A stretch of 64,000 nt of DNA from Oxyruncus cristatus (taxonomy: Eukaryota; Chordata; Aves; Passeriformes; Cotingidae), in the NCBI GenBank assembly GCA_013399855.1, contig VXAY01004988.1, positions 532,848 through 596,847 of the forward strand, given 5' to 3'. The translations under genes were made by a program, and so were the position numbers. Positions 37,501 to 50,596 of the stretch are shown here, one piece after another. A model generated the notes under the pieces. It had not been told where the DNA came from. It worked only from the letters and a program-made list of their open reading frames with translations, and made no database searches. Within the stretch, counting starts at the first letter, position 1; the number at the start of each line of letters is the position of its first letter.

Positions 37501-39141
37501 ACAGAAAAAGCAGTTCCTCTGAAAATTCTGATCCGAGTTCTGAAGTTTAGGGATGATCCTCTCTGCTTTAGAACACTCTCACCTTATTGTGGGAAATAGC
37601 CTGGGGAGTCCTTTGTCTTCAGTACTGCAAAATCAAAGAGAACAAAGGGACAAACAGTCAAGACTAAAATATAAAATAGCACAATAAAGGGTGTGTTATG
37701 CTATTCAGAGGGAAAAGACAGGTGCCTGCCAAAAAAAAAAAAAAAAAGGGGAGAGGTAATCCACTGGTTGTGTGTTGCAGTGGGAATAAATTCACTGCAT
37801 TCAACACATAAGAGTGTGTGTGCTCAGCCTTCCCCTGGGAACAGAGCGATGTGACAGACTGCACACAATGCCCAGGAAGAGTTTTTCTTCTCCTGGGAGC
37901 CTGTCTAAGTGAAAGCCTGTGGGAGTTGTCCTCTTCGGTGCCTACCCTGTGAGAGTGGCGTCATCTATCCTGAAAATTATTCCAAGAGACACCTTGTCAG
38001 CACGGCTTGTGAGGAGCAACCCTCAGACCACAGCAAATGGCAGGGAATAAAAACAAATGAGGCATTTAAGATACAATAAATCTGACCTTGAGGTCCCAGT
38101 ATCTGAAAAGTTTCCAGTGCTAATCCGCTCAGGTTTGTTGCCGTTGTGACAGTCATCTTTTTGCCTGCCCTCATTAGCACTGAGCCATGACTACAAGCCT
38201 CAAAGCAGGAGGGCAACCCTTCAACAGAATTCTTTAGATGTTGCAAGCTGCGGCACAGAAATGCCTAAAATCTCTATGTGAAACTGTTTAATGGAGTTTG
38301 CAGGCCTGCAGATTCTCTAAAGTCACTCATTGAATATGGTATGGGGTCTCAGAGCCTGAAATTGCCTAACGTATTTAAATAATTCAGCTGAATAGATTTT
38401 AACTAATCATTCTCACAACCAGAAAAGCCCCCTCTAATGACCACACTATGAACCATTCCCATGTTTTTATTTCCTCTTCTGCTGAAGTGCAAGAAATAAA
38501 AAAATATGAAAAACCTTGGGAAAAGGAGATTAAAAAGAGTCTGACATTGACTGCAAACACAAGAATTTAAAAATCAGAATCACAGTCCCTTTATATGCAA
38601 CTTAAATGCCAACATTGACACAGTAGAAATTGGGTCATTTTTGTCTGCTTTTCTTGTGGATTCCTGAACCTGAACCCTGGCCTAAGCAGTGATTACTCTT
38701 GCCTTCTCTCAGCATCAGCGGAAGGAACATGGTTCCTGTGAAAATTAACCCCTCAATTCCAGATGAAGGTGTCTTGGATTCACACTACACAACAAGGGTA
38801 GGATCAAGGCATCCCAGCCTTTAGGGCCAAGGTCATTGTCACTAATTTTTCATAAAAGGAGCTTCCAGCCACAATTTTTTATCTCAATATTTCCTATTGC
38901 AAGTGAATGAGACATGGTGTAAACATTCTTGGCAGATTAGACTTCCTTTGGATGCACAGACAAATAGTAACTTGGGTTTTCTCATCATTAACAGAAATTG
39001 GAAAGAAACGGTACTTTAGACACCCAGTTTGTCAAGAGTGGCAATTTAGGAAGTCTGAGAAACATCACCTGAAATTGCAGGTGTTAATGTCTTAGATGTT
39101 AGGTAGGATTTTCCTGAATCATTCTTTTAACTCAGACTTCT
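34594..39141. other. Long noncoding stretch
   Basis: No gene is supported over 4.5 kb. It contains a perfect 16-bp palindrome TAGAAGTCGACTTCTA at 35088-35103, T runs with a short GT tail at 36263-36296, and an A run at 37731-37747. Overlapping frames on both strands at 35913-36176 lack recognisable domains. Confidence 0.5.
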
Positions 39142-39175
39142 GTGCTTTGCCAAAAAGGGCATCTCAGGAACTCCA

Positions 39176-39517
39176 GTGCTCTGTTCCATGTGTGCCAGAC
39201 TGCTATTCCTTCAGATGAGGAGCCAGCATTCCCTACCAGATGGTTCTCAAGTCTCACAGGCTTCTCAGGCAGACACAGTGAGGAGAGAGGGAGAACAGAG
39301 AATGCAAGTTCATTACCCTTTACATCTGCTTCTCACAAATCAAGACAAACACAGAGAGGTTGCCACACTTTTCCAGAGGCAGGAGGCAGAAAACCACATC
39401 CAGCACATGGAGAAGTTCCACAGAAGGCTTGTCTTACAAGATGACCAACATACTGACACTGAAATTGTGCAGGATACTGTCTACACACCCAGGAAGGAAG
39501 TTATAGTGGGAGTTTAA
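39176..39517 (+). other. Unexplained 113-codon open frame
   Basis: The plus-strand frame from ATG at 39176 to a stop at 39517 encodes a hydrophilic, Gln/Glu/His-rich peptide with no transmembrane segment and no family I recognise. Its central part (about residues 50-95) is rich in charged, helix-favouring residues. A second plus-strand frame (39142-39444, 100 codons) overlaps in another register, which suggests that locally low stop density rather than selection explains both. I see no splice, promoter or polyA framework. Confidence 0.15.
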
Positions 39518-42500
39518 TCAAGATAAGGCAGTTTCTTTTTTCAAGTAGATACAGCGGGAATGACCAATGACTTCCAGACTGTGAATTAGGTTGTTAAAAA
39601 AAAGGAAACACGGAAGGAGGCATCTCAGAGAGAACCTTTAAGTGTGTGGACTTTAATGCAAGGAGTTTAAACTGGTCATTACTAGCCAAAAGAAGAAACA
39701 AAATGCTGAACAGAAACAACAATCAGGGCTGCTTTAGAAGTACAGGACACCTTTCAGTCTCACTGAGCATCACATGTAAAGTCTCTCTGCTCGCTTAAGC
39801 ATGACCATGATGAAAATACATAAAACAATTATTAGATGACATGCAACAACCTCAGAACATCACAGCTCCTAGAGTAACGAGGCTTCAGAGCCTTTTCAGA
39901 TTGGAGGTCAGGGTTGGAGTCCCCTTCCAGTCCAGAATGTAAGCCACTAAGAGCATTCCCCAGGGAATACATACAGTGTTCAAGGTGAAGGAAATACCAA
40001 CAGCAGCAACAGTGACAATTAGCAAGCCAGCTCATTAAGAGATGTTCTTAACTGGTCCCCAAAGGAAACTAGGGTGAATTACAGTGGATGAAGAATTTTC
40101 TTACCCCATGTGCCATGTGGACACACACAGAGAACTCGTGGCAGAAAGATTAAATTACATCTCATTATAAACCAACCAGTTGAAGTCTGAGAGATTTTTG
40201 GAGTGAGATTTAAATATTTACACGACCTTAATTCAGACCTTTCAGTCTACTGAGCTGCTTTAGTTCCACTGAAAGACAATTAAATAGAGCAAGGTGTTTT
40301 TGAGGATCTTGATTTCATGTATGAGAAAAGTTCTTTGTTATAAAATAGGTCAGACACAAGGGGGGACGAATAATGGGGATGAATCTCCATCCTTGCAGCT
40401 TTTCAGACCTTGTCTAGTCAAAATCCTGAGCAACTCGATGTTCACATATGTGTATCATACGTGTGTCTCAATCTATAAACATAATAACATAGAAAATAAA
40501 TATAAAAATACATAAAATTACAAGTACATTTTGAAACTTTCTTACTTCAAAGATATAAAGGGTATAAGAAACCAGCCTTAGAAAGGAATGACACTATAAA
40601 TTTTTATTAGGTGGATAAGAAATATTTTCATGCTGTGGGCAGTGTCGTTTTATAAGAAGTACAGATTACTATTTGCTATAACAAGAAGCATTAACTATGA
40701 TTAATGAGCTGACTTTGAAAGTCAGACCATCTCCACAATATAATCTTTTCTCCTCTAAGGCAATTTTTAAAGAAACTTTTAAATATTTAAATAGTTCAGC
40801 AGCCCTCTGAAGCTGGTGCTGTCTGAATGTCTTCAGCAATTGCTTTCTAGACTTAAATCGAAAAAAAATAAGACCTAGTCTTCCAGTTACATTATGTGAA
40901 CAGAAATATCATATCTATGTTAATGCAATTGCATATTGGGAAAATTCACATTTGGTAAAGACAGGCATGATTTTCTTAGCTATGTTTGAGCTGATCTATA
41001 TCTGAAGAAATTTTGTCCTGTTATTCACTTTTTTTTCTGGTAAAAAAGGGGACAGTGTCATCGACTCCTTTAAAACAGGATTACTGACCTGGTAACTAGG
41101 GCACAACCCAAATCAAACAAACCTGGGAGGAACTGCGCTGCCCATGAACGCAGGAAAAGTTGCTGCCCTGCCAGGGCAGGTTAAAATGTCAGGTTTCTTA
41201 CACACCAGGCAGGACCACAAGGTCAGCTGAGCTCAGGCAGCCAAATTCCAGAATGGACTGATGAGAAGGGGTCAGTCCTGTTATCGGGGCAGGGCTTGCA
41301 ATGCCGCTTTCAAATATGACTTTTGACACTGTGATGGAGCTCCTCGAAACTGTTCAAGAACCTAACACTCCCTCAGAAATCTGGACTGAATGGCCAATGT
41401 GTTAAACACTCTCTGCTTCGTAGTATTTTGCATTAAACTGTCACTGGATAAAATACAGGAGCTGTTTCCATAACAGTGATTAGAACAAATTGTCCTCACC
41501 TATGGGTGTAAACATCCAAGGAAATACACTTCCTCTCATATGAAATGTTCTTAGTGCCAGATAAGAAGTAAATGCACATATACTGTACCGCCAGTGAATA
41601 CTCTAATGCTTCAATGTTTATATAAAAAATGTGGACAGAAATACATTACATATATATGAAAGCTATTTTTAGCTACATTATAGAAAAATGAGATATGCAT
41701 TACCCCTGTAGATTTGCATTACTCATATTGTAATAAATTGGATTAATATTTTTCAGGGGATACAAGGAAAACGGATCTATGTTGTGTCCTGACAGCAACC
41801 TGACTGTTTAATGAGTTCACCTACTATATATCTCCTTGTCTGTTGATTTTCTGGAAATCCCAGATGGGTGGAATGGATTCCCTGACATGCAGTGAGAGTT
41901 ATGTATTTCAGCATCCTGATGAACTTAGTTCTGCAGTTTGGGTCTTTTCAGATAATCACCAATGTCTGAGCTGCCATCTTTTTAGCAACTCAAACACATC
42001 TTGTGTATGCAGAGCTATAACATACCAGAGCCACAGCATCCTGGAACCATAACAACAATATCCCATTTCTAAGTAATATCTTGTTACACTATGGTCCCTA
42101 AGTTGTTTACATTATGTGTCCAATCACACAGAAAAAACATCACCCTCAATATTATTGGTGAAGTTAATTAATAAGTTGGATATTTAGGGCATGACCCTCC
42201 CAAATCATCCATAATTGCAAAATATTTGGGTTTATTTTATGCTTTACATCTGAAAACGTAGTGAATTTTTACTGAGTGCTATTAAACAACTATTGCTGGT
42301 CACTCTCAGACAGGCAGACATTTCAGGGTAAAGCCAAGCAACACAGCAGTATTGAGAATTAACAGTTAAGAATTTGGGCTGTATCATAATTTTAATATGA
42401 AAAATGTTTCCTTGTGTTGCTTTCTGACATGCATTTTTGTGAGTTTTCTGAAATGCTCTGGGATCTTTGTAAATGAAAGGTGCCAAATAAACGGGAGTGA

Positions 42501-42815
42501 TAAAATAGTTACCATTTTATGGTTTCTTGCGTCTATTTAGTCAGTTTTTCCAGCCTCTACTGAAATATCCACACTGGTGAACTCTTGCTCAGCTCTTTGA
42601 TTTTGCAAAGGTGCCTCACAAATAAGAGAAAGCTATCAAGCCTTATTGTTATTTCACGTTTGTCACAGGAGCAGGAAAACAAGGGCGGCCACAATTGAAA
42701 ATGCGCAAATCCCAGTGTTTTATTTCCTCAAACTTTTATTTAGTTCTTAAATGAAAACCAACACTGATAGCAAAATACAATACCCTCTATGACTTACGTC
42801 GCCCATAATGCCTGT
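39518..42815. other. Noncoding stretch with one GC-richer patch
   Basis: No gene is supported. Around 41090-41350 the sequence is visibly more GC-rich than its flanks, with several CpG dinucleotides (for example near 41132, 41147, 41286, 41302 and 41344). It has no coding signature and no recognised repeat. An isolated regulatory element or an old unrecognised insertion are both possible. Confidence 0.45.
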
Positions 42816-42952
42816 GGGATTTACATTGCCGTGAGAAGGAGGCTATTTACATGTTAAAAAGCCATTTATGATACTAATAAAAGTCTACAGGATTTACTTT
42901 ACAATGTGTGAGAAGCCATTTATGATGTTAAGAGTCAATTTACAATGTTAAC
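42816..42952 (+). repeat. Imperfect tandem duplication
   Basis: The motif order GGATTTAC / TGTGAGAAG or CGTGAGAAG / CCATTTATGAT or GCTATTTACAT / GTTAA occurs at 42818-42860 and again at 42891-42930. A further GCCATTTATGATACTAA copy lies between them at 42862-42878. It appears to be an old local duplication with substantial decay. Confidence 0.6.
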
Positions 42953-43382
42953 AATTGTGTTAGCAGTAAAAATGCAAAGTGGATATATAACATGGATTTT
43001 TTTTTCCCTCTTATTGTTGATATTTCCCTGGCAGTGATCCATGTCCCAACCGCACAGATTTTCTGGTTTATGTTTTAAATGAGACAGATATGGCATAAAT
43101 TTTTGTTTTCCCTGAGTTAATCTTAGAGAAAAACTATTTATACAGATGTATTCTGAATACCTCACATAGGCAGAGATTTCTGACTCTGTCAGGCAGCTTC
43201 TTCTGGCTGTATTAATTTGCAAACAGCACCAAAGATGTTCCCAGTCTTCCAACTTTCATTCTCCCCTTGGACATTCAGCAGTCTTAATCCAACAGAAATC
43301 TTTGAGTACTTTTTCCAATTTTAATTCTCCTTTTTTTATTATTAATTTCTCGGGAAAGAGAAAATACCAAAGATTTCTAGAG

Positions 43383-43470
43383 TAAATTTTCCTGCTACCT
43401 TTATTAGTATGCTGTATAAAGAAAAATAAATTTTCCTACTACCTTTATTAGTATGCTGTATAAAGAAAAA
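43383..43470 (+). repeat. Tandem duplication of a 44-bp unit
   Basis: The unit beginning TAAATTTTCCTGCTACCTTT at 43383 is repeated head to tail at 43427. The two copies differ at a single base (TGCT versus TACT). A third start (TAAAATTT) follows at 43471. The near-identity indicates a recent duplication that may be polymorphic. Confidence 0.95.
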
Positions 43471-44745
43471 TAAAATTTCTTAAATTCACCTAAAGGACTC
43501 TGAAGATACTGTTTAACCAAAAGCTTTACTTACCTAGAATAAGCTAGTCCTGTTAATTACCCAAACACACTATATAATCACAGTAATAATTCCACATAAC
43601 TGAGATGTCACCTATTGGTTCTTACTGTGGTACCAATCACACCTCACTTCCTATTAAATTAATCAGATCAACAGTGGGACAAAGGTTCTCCTCTCCAGGA
43701 TGAGCAGCTTGTCTGCATAGGAGAGGTGTTAGAGACCTCTGATCTTTTTTTTGTGGCCCTTTTTCTTATTGTTAAAAGTTTTGAATTGGTTTTTATTGTT
43801 AGTGTAATGAAAATCTCAACAGTCTCATTCAAGAATTGTCATTAATCTAGATCCAATTATAACAGAAAAAGAAAAGGTAGAAATGCAGGTAGAGTACATA
43901 TTGAGAGAAATATTGACAGTAATAGTAGTAACGTGGTTAAAATCAGAACACATGTGTAGTTTCTACTCCTACTTTTGGGATTATTCCCACCTTGCTGCTC
44001 CCTTGGGTCCCAACACTGGTGGTTTCATTCTGATGTTGGTGACAAAGTTGTATTATACTGAGGCAGCACCTCTGGAGACCTTCAGGAGGAGGAATGATGG
44101 CCCATGTTGACAGTTTCTTCTCCTTCCAGGATCCACATGGATCCACATCTTCATCATCTTGCTAACATGCATTCACACCCCTTTCTTTCCTCATTGTTCT
44201 GCAGCTCCAAGTGACATCCAGATTTATAATCTGTATGGTATCCATGACACATGTCAGAAACCATTTCGTTGTGTCACTTTGTTGCCCCTAAAACCACTTT
44301 TATCCATCTCCAGGTCTTCACTTCTTTAACTGACCACTGAGGAGCTGTTTATACCCATGGAACCACCATTGCCAGCCTGTGCCTTGCCTCTTTGAATCCC
44401 ATGGCTCCCCTTCTGAAGTCTCTACATCATCCCAGCATTTTCAAGCATTATGTCATTGTGTGAGAGCTGTGAAAATCTCTTTCTACCTCGGGCCACTCTT
44501 TCTTACTGCTGTATGTGTAAAACCGTGTTTGCACCACAGAGAGAGAAACAAAACTGGAACAAATTAGACCCAGACATCTGGTCAATTAGAGAGATTGTTA
44601 CTGCAGCTAAACCAAGTAAAAATAATAGTTTTTGTCAGGTTAAGAAATGTTCAGACAGAGAAAGTCTGACGAGCATCAGTTCACAGCACTGAGCTTAAGG
44701 CAATGGCAATACAGTTGTAAATATGATTATTGTTAATCAATTACA
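43471..44745. other. Noncoding stretch
   Basis: No gene is supported. The segment 43960-44560 is less AT-rich than average, with several overlapping short frames on both strands and no recognisable domain. Confidence 0.5.
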
Positions 44746-44828
44746 CTCAAAAAATAGTGTTACTGAATTGTGTTACTGAAAAAAATAGTGTTACTGAAAT
44801 AGTGTACAAAAAATAGTGTTACTGAAAC
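44746..44828 (+). repeat. Irregular tandem repeat of ATAGTGTTACTGAA
   Basis: Four full or partial copies of a unit around AAAATAGTGTTACTGAA occur in about 80 bases with variable spacing (ATAGTGTTACTGAA, TTGTGTTACTGAA, ATAGTGTTACTGAA, then ATAGTGTACAAAA and ATAGTGTTACTGAA). Confidence 0.85.
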
Positions 44829-47800
44829 GTAGCAATTGGTAGGACTGTTAAAACCAATCTTTTTTAGTTCAAACATTACTGACTTGTTTGAGGTTTTTAT
44901 AAATTTTCAGAGAATGTTGCAGTACTGTTTGTTGTTCAGAGAAAGAGAGTAGCACTTATTTATGATTTGGATTTCTTCTTTTGCTAAACAGTTATTCCAA
45001 ATAAAGCACATCAGTAATTTTCTGATTCCTGACATAAAGGATAAGTCTGAAATTTTAAGTACACTAAGCTGTGAGCAGAAATATTTGTTTACACCTACTC
45101 TGAAATACAGCTCCTCAGATTTTGCTCTTGGTTAAATATTCTTTACTCTCCTCTTTATATCTCACTTTCCAAAGTTTGTGAAGGAGAACGAACAACAGTT
45201 TCTTTAATGACCATATTTAAGGACTCTAAGAATTAATTAAGATTTTAAAAGTCCACCATGAGGCCTGAAAAAATAAGGATTTCTGGATTTAATTGAAACA
45301 GAATCCCAAATGTAGTGTAACTAAATAGGTAATATATTATATTCAATTAAACACTTTAAATTTTTAAAAACATTGAGATTTTTTTCTGCCATGAGAACCT
45401 CAGCAATTAAAGTCCATTGGATGTACTTGAAGCAGACTAAATATTCCTGAAGTTAAAATCTTATCAGGACCAACTCATAAGTTCAGCGAAGCAGGGAAAC
45501 AGGAACTAAACATTATGAACTACACGCATGAATCCTATTTTTGTATCCCACATTAAGTTAGGAAAAACAAAGGTTGTGAAATACTTTGAATTACATTGAC
45601 AAAAAGTAATGTCTAAATACCTGAACTTGTCTGCTGGGTTTTCAGGGACAGGCAAAGAGAAGTCCATTCTGAGATGAGTTATCAGTACTCTTTCCATGTG
45701 GTCCCATTTTCAGTTTTCTAATGTGTGTCGTATCCCATCCTGTTCAATTCCTCAGGAAAGCAGCAAGACAACAGTTAAGGAAAAAAGAACATAGTGACAG
45801 CAGAGAACCTAAAAGAAATTATCCCTCTGGTTGAGATGACAGCATGACTGAGATTTGGAAATGTGTTGGCAAAATAAAGCTGGAAGTCATGGCAACTGAT
45901 CAGATTTGCAGTTTTTATTGTTGCTTTTAGCAGAATAAAATGATGGTACTGAAATTCAACTTCTAATTTCTTCAATTAAACATCAAATCTACTGACATCC
46001 TGAACTTACAATGAAAAGTGACAAATGATTTTTGGAAAGTACATTTTTGGTTGTGACATGAAAGTCACCTGTGGAGAGCTGCATTTCTACATGTCTGTAC
46101 CAGAAAATAGTCAGGAACTCAGCAAACACAGCACCAAGCCCCAGGTAATAAGAGTTAGGAGTGCAATAGGTCCATGTTGATGTGCCAAAAAATAGCTTGG
46201 AAGATAACAAATCTACCCAAAGGAGAAGGGATGGAGAGGATGCTCAACAATCTGTGCCTGATTATGTTCAGGAAACTGATAAGGGCACATTTTGATCCCC
46301 GAGGTCTACTTGGAAAAACACCACTTGTTTCCTAACAGATACACTTGCTTATTTCCCCAAAAACAGGGTGGTGATGGAAAAACTGCCCTGTGGGAGCATC
46401 TCCTGTTTGGTTCTATACTCTGAGATGTGCCTGGGAATGGTGTGGTTACACCAGCAGCACTAAAACCGCACCAGTGACAAATGTCAGGGGCTGAACACTT
46501 GTCAGTGATTGCAAGAGAGCTACGAGGCCTTCCTTCTTTGATTAGTGCAAACACAGTCTGTGGACCATGAAATGCGTGGTGAGCACTGCAGAACACTAGA
46601 TGGGGTCCTCAAATAATAGTAATAACCTGTAGGAATTTCCATTGGAACCTGTAGAATTTAATCCAGATAATTTCTTCTTCACGGCTTCAAGAAATCAATA
46701 AATCTGCAGATTTCCTGGCTGAGAGGGTTCCACTTTCTATCTATAACCTTCAAATGGACAAAGCCACTTCTAGCTTTATACAGCAGAGGTGGGGACCTCG
46801 CATCTGCCCTCCCTCATCCTCAGACCACCAAAATTCTGGTTTTCCTTCTCTGCTGAGAAACCCAGAGTGTGTTATGCTCTCACATGTTCACCTCCCACAG
46901 AGCACGCCATGAGGGTTACACTTCAGTAGGTATTCAGACTCCTTTCTTTTCTGTAAAAATAAAACATTTTTCACATAGCAATTAAACGTCTGTCATCCCT
47001 TTAAGACTGTGGCGATTTTTCCTCTAATCTGATAATGTCATTACTCTTCCTCATTTCTTGATCCTTTGGGTTTGATTCTGATTGTGATTATGCTAGTTAC
47101 ACTTGAAATGTCATAGGGGATTAAAAGTTCCAGAAAGAAATATCTACTTGCTTTGAAAGAAGCAAATGTAGCATAATCAGTCATGTCTTTCAAAGCCATT
47201 CTCTGAATTTGTAGTAGGCATCAAAAGTAATTCCAATTACATTAGTAGGGTCATATCACCATCACTACAAGTTAATGAAGCTTCACTGAAGAACTGTATC
47301 AGTTTACATCACAGTAGGTTTGCAGAGACTCTCAGACTTTATTTTGATGGAGGTCATATATGAAAGTTAAAGGAAGATAAAGAGGAGAGAAAGATTAATT
47401 CAGACTTATGCTCTGTGATCCCATTTTAATTTTTCCTCTGCTGTATTTTGGCAAGTAAAATGTCACTGCATTTGAAGTCTCAGTCCCAGATGCTTCCTGA
47501 AAAAATTGAAAACAATCCATCAAAGAAAGTTCCAGACATTTAGTACTGTCTGCCTCTTTTTACCTCTTTTTTTTCCCCCAATCTCTATATTTATTCTCTC
47601 AAATGTTTCTGCACAAACATGAGACTCACTCTTGGAACATCTCAGTTAGACTGCTGCTTCTCCCTCTCTTGAGGTCACAATTCTCTCTAACTATATCCCT
47701 GCAAGTGAGGAGCCCCAAACCTCAGTATGATTTCAGCTGAAGGAGAAGCAGCAGGAGTGGAGAACTGCCAAATCAAGCATAAGACCCTTTCTTAAATTAA

Positions 47801-48714
47801 TGTTTTAGATGGATGATGAGGTTTCTGCAGAATACTGTACGTTCTTAAAACCACAAGAGCCATCAAAATAATCATAAAACATGTGTAAGGGCTTTAAAAG
47901 GTTTGTTTGTGTTTTTGTTTTTTTTTTTCATATGAAGAACTCAAGTTGTTTCAAAAATTCTGGGTTTCGTCGTATTAAATTTGATTACTGTTTGTTCCTG
48001 TGATTCAAAAGATGACAATCAGAATGCTTCCACGTGCTTTTAAACTTGGTTGTGCAGCTTCCCCCCTCAAAATGAATCTCCCTACACACTCCTTGACTCA
48101 TTCTGAAAATAAAAAGCGAAGTGCTAAGCGTGGAAATCTGTGGCATTGAAATTTCTCAAAGAACAGAAACCTACTTTTTTATTTCAGTTCCTTTCTATTT
48201 TTTCCCATTTTCTCAATCCAATTGTGCCTCACTTGAACTTTTTTCCTGCAGTGAGTCCCAATTCAGTGCCTGAATCCCAGTCAAGAGGAATATTTGTTTA
48301 CTTAGCCTTCATCCCTTGCTATAGAGCATTGTGAACAAAACCTCATGGGCAGAAACTCTTAAGTTTAGAGTGGTAATCTCACACATTAGGGACACAGAAA
48401 CATTAGGCTACTCTCTGTAGAGTCTCAAGATTGTCACTTATGAAGTAACTTCAAAGACAAATGAAGCATTACAATTAAAATTTCCAAGCAGTGAAGTTGC
48501 AGGGAAGTGAGATCCTAGTGGACCATGTCATGTCCAAGAAAATCTGTTGCATATGAGCACAAGGAGTAAAATCACTAGTGAAGGAGTCAGACAATAGCAA
48601 AAAGGATATAAAAGTGTATTTAAGCCATCATTGTATCTCCTCCCCCTCTGTCTCTTATAGGAACAGGAAGGGGTGACCAGATAGAGAAGTGGATTGAATT
48701 TGAGGAGCATTGAG
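44829..48714. other. Long noncoding stretch
   Basis: No gene is supported over 3.9 kb. The 96-codon minus-strand frame at 46306-46596 sits in slightly GC-richer DNA but has no recognised family. There is a T run near 47917-47929. Confidence 0.5.
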
Positions 48715-48885
48715 TTCACTTCTTGGCTTCATCCCAGACTCTCTGTATGACTCTGGGAAAGCCCCTAAATCTATTACATATGCCATTCTCAGGCTATCAA
48801 AGCTGTGAGAGCATTTCCCAGTCTCACAGGAATAAAATCCATTAAGAACTGTGAAGTGCTCAGCTCTTATAATTAAGGGGATTGT
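48715..48885 (+). mobile_element. Ancient MIR-like CORE-SINE relic
   Basis: The sequence follows the order of a MIR-type SINE. A GTTCACTTCTTGGCTTC lead (MIR-like 'ggttc-aatcctggctctgcc') is followed by CTGTATGACTCTGGGAAAGC at 48743-48762 (family form: tgtgtgacc-tgggcaagtc). A degenerate 'CTCACAGG-ATAAA' part follows, then AATCCATTAAGAACTG and GTGAAGTGCTCAG at 48851-48863, similar to the MIR-family 3' segment. MIR-like elements were active early in amniote evolution and are tRNA-derived, non-autonomous, and mobilised by L2/CR1-type LINE machinery. The identification is by eye from the remembered consensus pattern. Confidence 0.6.
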
Positions 48886-49570
48886 ATGCAGTGGGCACAA
48901 AGACCAGGGGTTTTAAAGCAGATATTCAAAGATATTTAGGCGTTTAAAAATGGGCAATTTAATTGAAACCTGGGAATCGAGAGCCTTTGAAAATCCCAGT
49001 GTATAAAAATCCCTAATTCTGCCTTTACAACTTAATAAAATACAACCAGAGTAGGAAAAAAGCCCTGGAATTTGCCATGACAAGCTTCCTAGGAGTCTGT
49101 GCCCTAGCAGGAAATGTAAAAGTAGGAATCTGTATTACTTTAAGCTCTTGTTTTCTTCAACTGATTTAAAAATCTCTCTGACACGCTTATGAGTGGCAGT
49201 GAAAAATTTTGTTTTAAAACTTTATTGGAAAATAAGACTAGAGGTTTAGGGTTCAGTTTTGTTGACAGACCAACCTTTTGCAAGACCAAAAGGTAGCTTA
49301 CACCAAAGCTAAATGCTATTGAAAGACTGATCTATTCCTTACAGATTTAATCTATTTTCCAGTTGAGGGGCAGTATGCATATATGCTTAATTTTATTTAG
49401 GGCACAAAGTCTGCACTGACTTGTTTAAAGAACCAAAGTATAAACCTCTGAGAAAACATATATTTTTATTTATTTGTAATAGAGGCAATGGGATAAATAC
49501 ATTCTGAGAGTGACCATAGTGAATGACAAATAATACTGATCAGAAAAAATGCAGCCACGGATTTATTGTG
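48886..49570. other. Noncoding stretch
   Basis: AT-rich sequence without a supported gene or recognised repeat. Confidence 0.5.
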
Positions 49571-49621
49571 ATTGCTTTATTATATTGTACCATACAGTCA
49601 TTGCTTTATTATAATGTACCA
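49571..49621 (+). repeat. Short tandem duplication, 29-bp period
   Basis: ATTGCTTTATTATATTGTAC at 49571 recurs as ATTGCTTTATTATAATGTAC at 49600. One mismatch lies within the 20 bases compared. Confidence 0.85.
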
Positions 49622-50596
49622 CAGAATGTACTTCCAAAGTCCATACATGTTTGGATTAAATAAGTATATTGTATTCTGTGTATAGCAGTCTTATTATAAT
49701 GGATATCTTGTACCCTCAGTGATTCATTCGTTCATTCATCCTTTTTTATGACATCCAAGTGGATTTAATGATTAAAGGAAATATGTGTTATTACGTATTT
49801 CTACTCTAAGTCTCGACCATAAATGCTTTGAGTTCCTTTTCTAGCAAGATTCTGATATTAAAGCTGGTTACACTGTCTTTCATAGCTTTTAAAATATTTT
49901 TTTCTATATTCAATCATTAAAATATTCTGTATATTATTGGCAGAAATGTTGTTTCAGCATGGTAAGCAACACAAGATCCACACATATAACAAACTGCTAC
50001 TGTACTGTTACATTTCAAACTTTGGAACCTGCAGACATCGAACAGTGAGAAAGCAATCAGCCTCTTCACCTTAAAAAGCATTAGCTCATTCCTCAGTCCC
50101 TGACTAGTGCCTGTATCTCTGCAGTAGTTCACGTGACAGCAAATTTAGTATATAGGGAAGTCCAAACATTTTCATTTAATTCAGATACACACTGGTGAAA
50201 TGAAGAACCTAATTTAGTCACAAGTTGAATGAGAAGAAAACCAATGAGTTCGGTTAAATTATGCTGCTTATTATAAAGTGGAAAATCAGGCCTAATCTTT
50301 CTGTATAATTGCTCCTTTTCCCAGCAGTCATTCTTCAAACTGCTGAAGGGCTAGTGCAAGCGTTTTGCATAGGAAATTTCATTTCGTTTTTGGCAAAGTG
50401 AAAATATTTAAATTTTTCGTTTCTACCTACACTTTTCACTTTTCTCATAAAACCTTCTTATTAAGTTCATTCAGAAACAGAAACAAATAAGAACATTATT
50501 TTGACAAAAGGAAATTCACAAGGAAAGAGTTTGGAATGTAAATATTTTCAAGTCTTAGTTAAAACGCCTGGTTGATTCTTCATGGCAGAAAACATT
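49622..50596. other. Noncoding stretch
   Basis: AT-rich; I see no supported gene or interspersed repeat. Two minus-strand frames (49917-50132 and 50129-50338) are short and domain-free. Confidence 0.5.
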
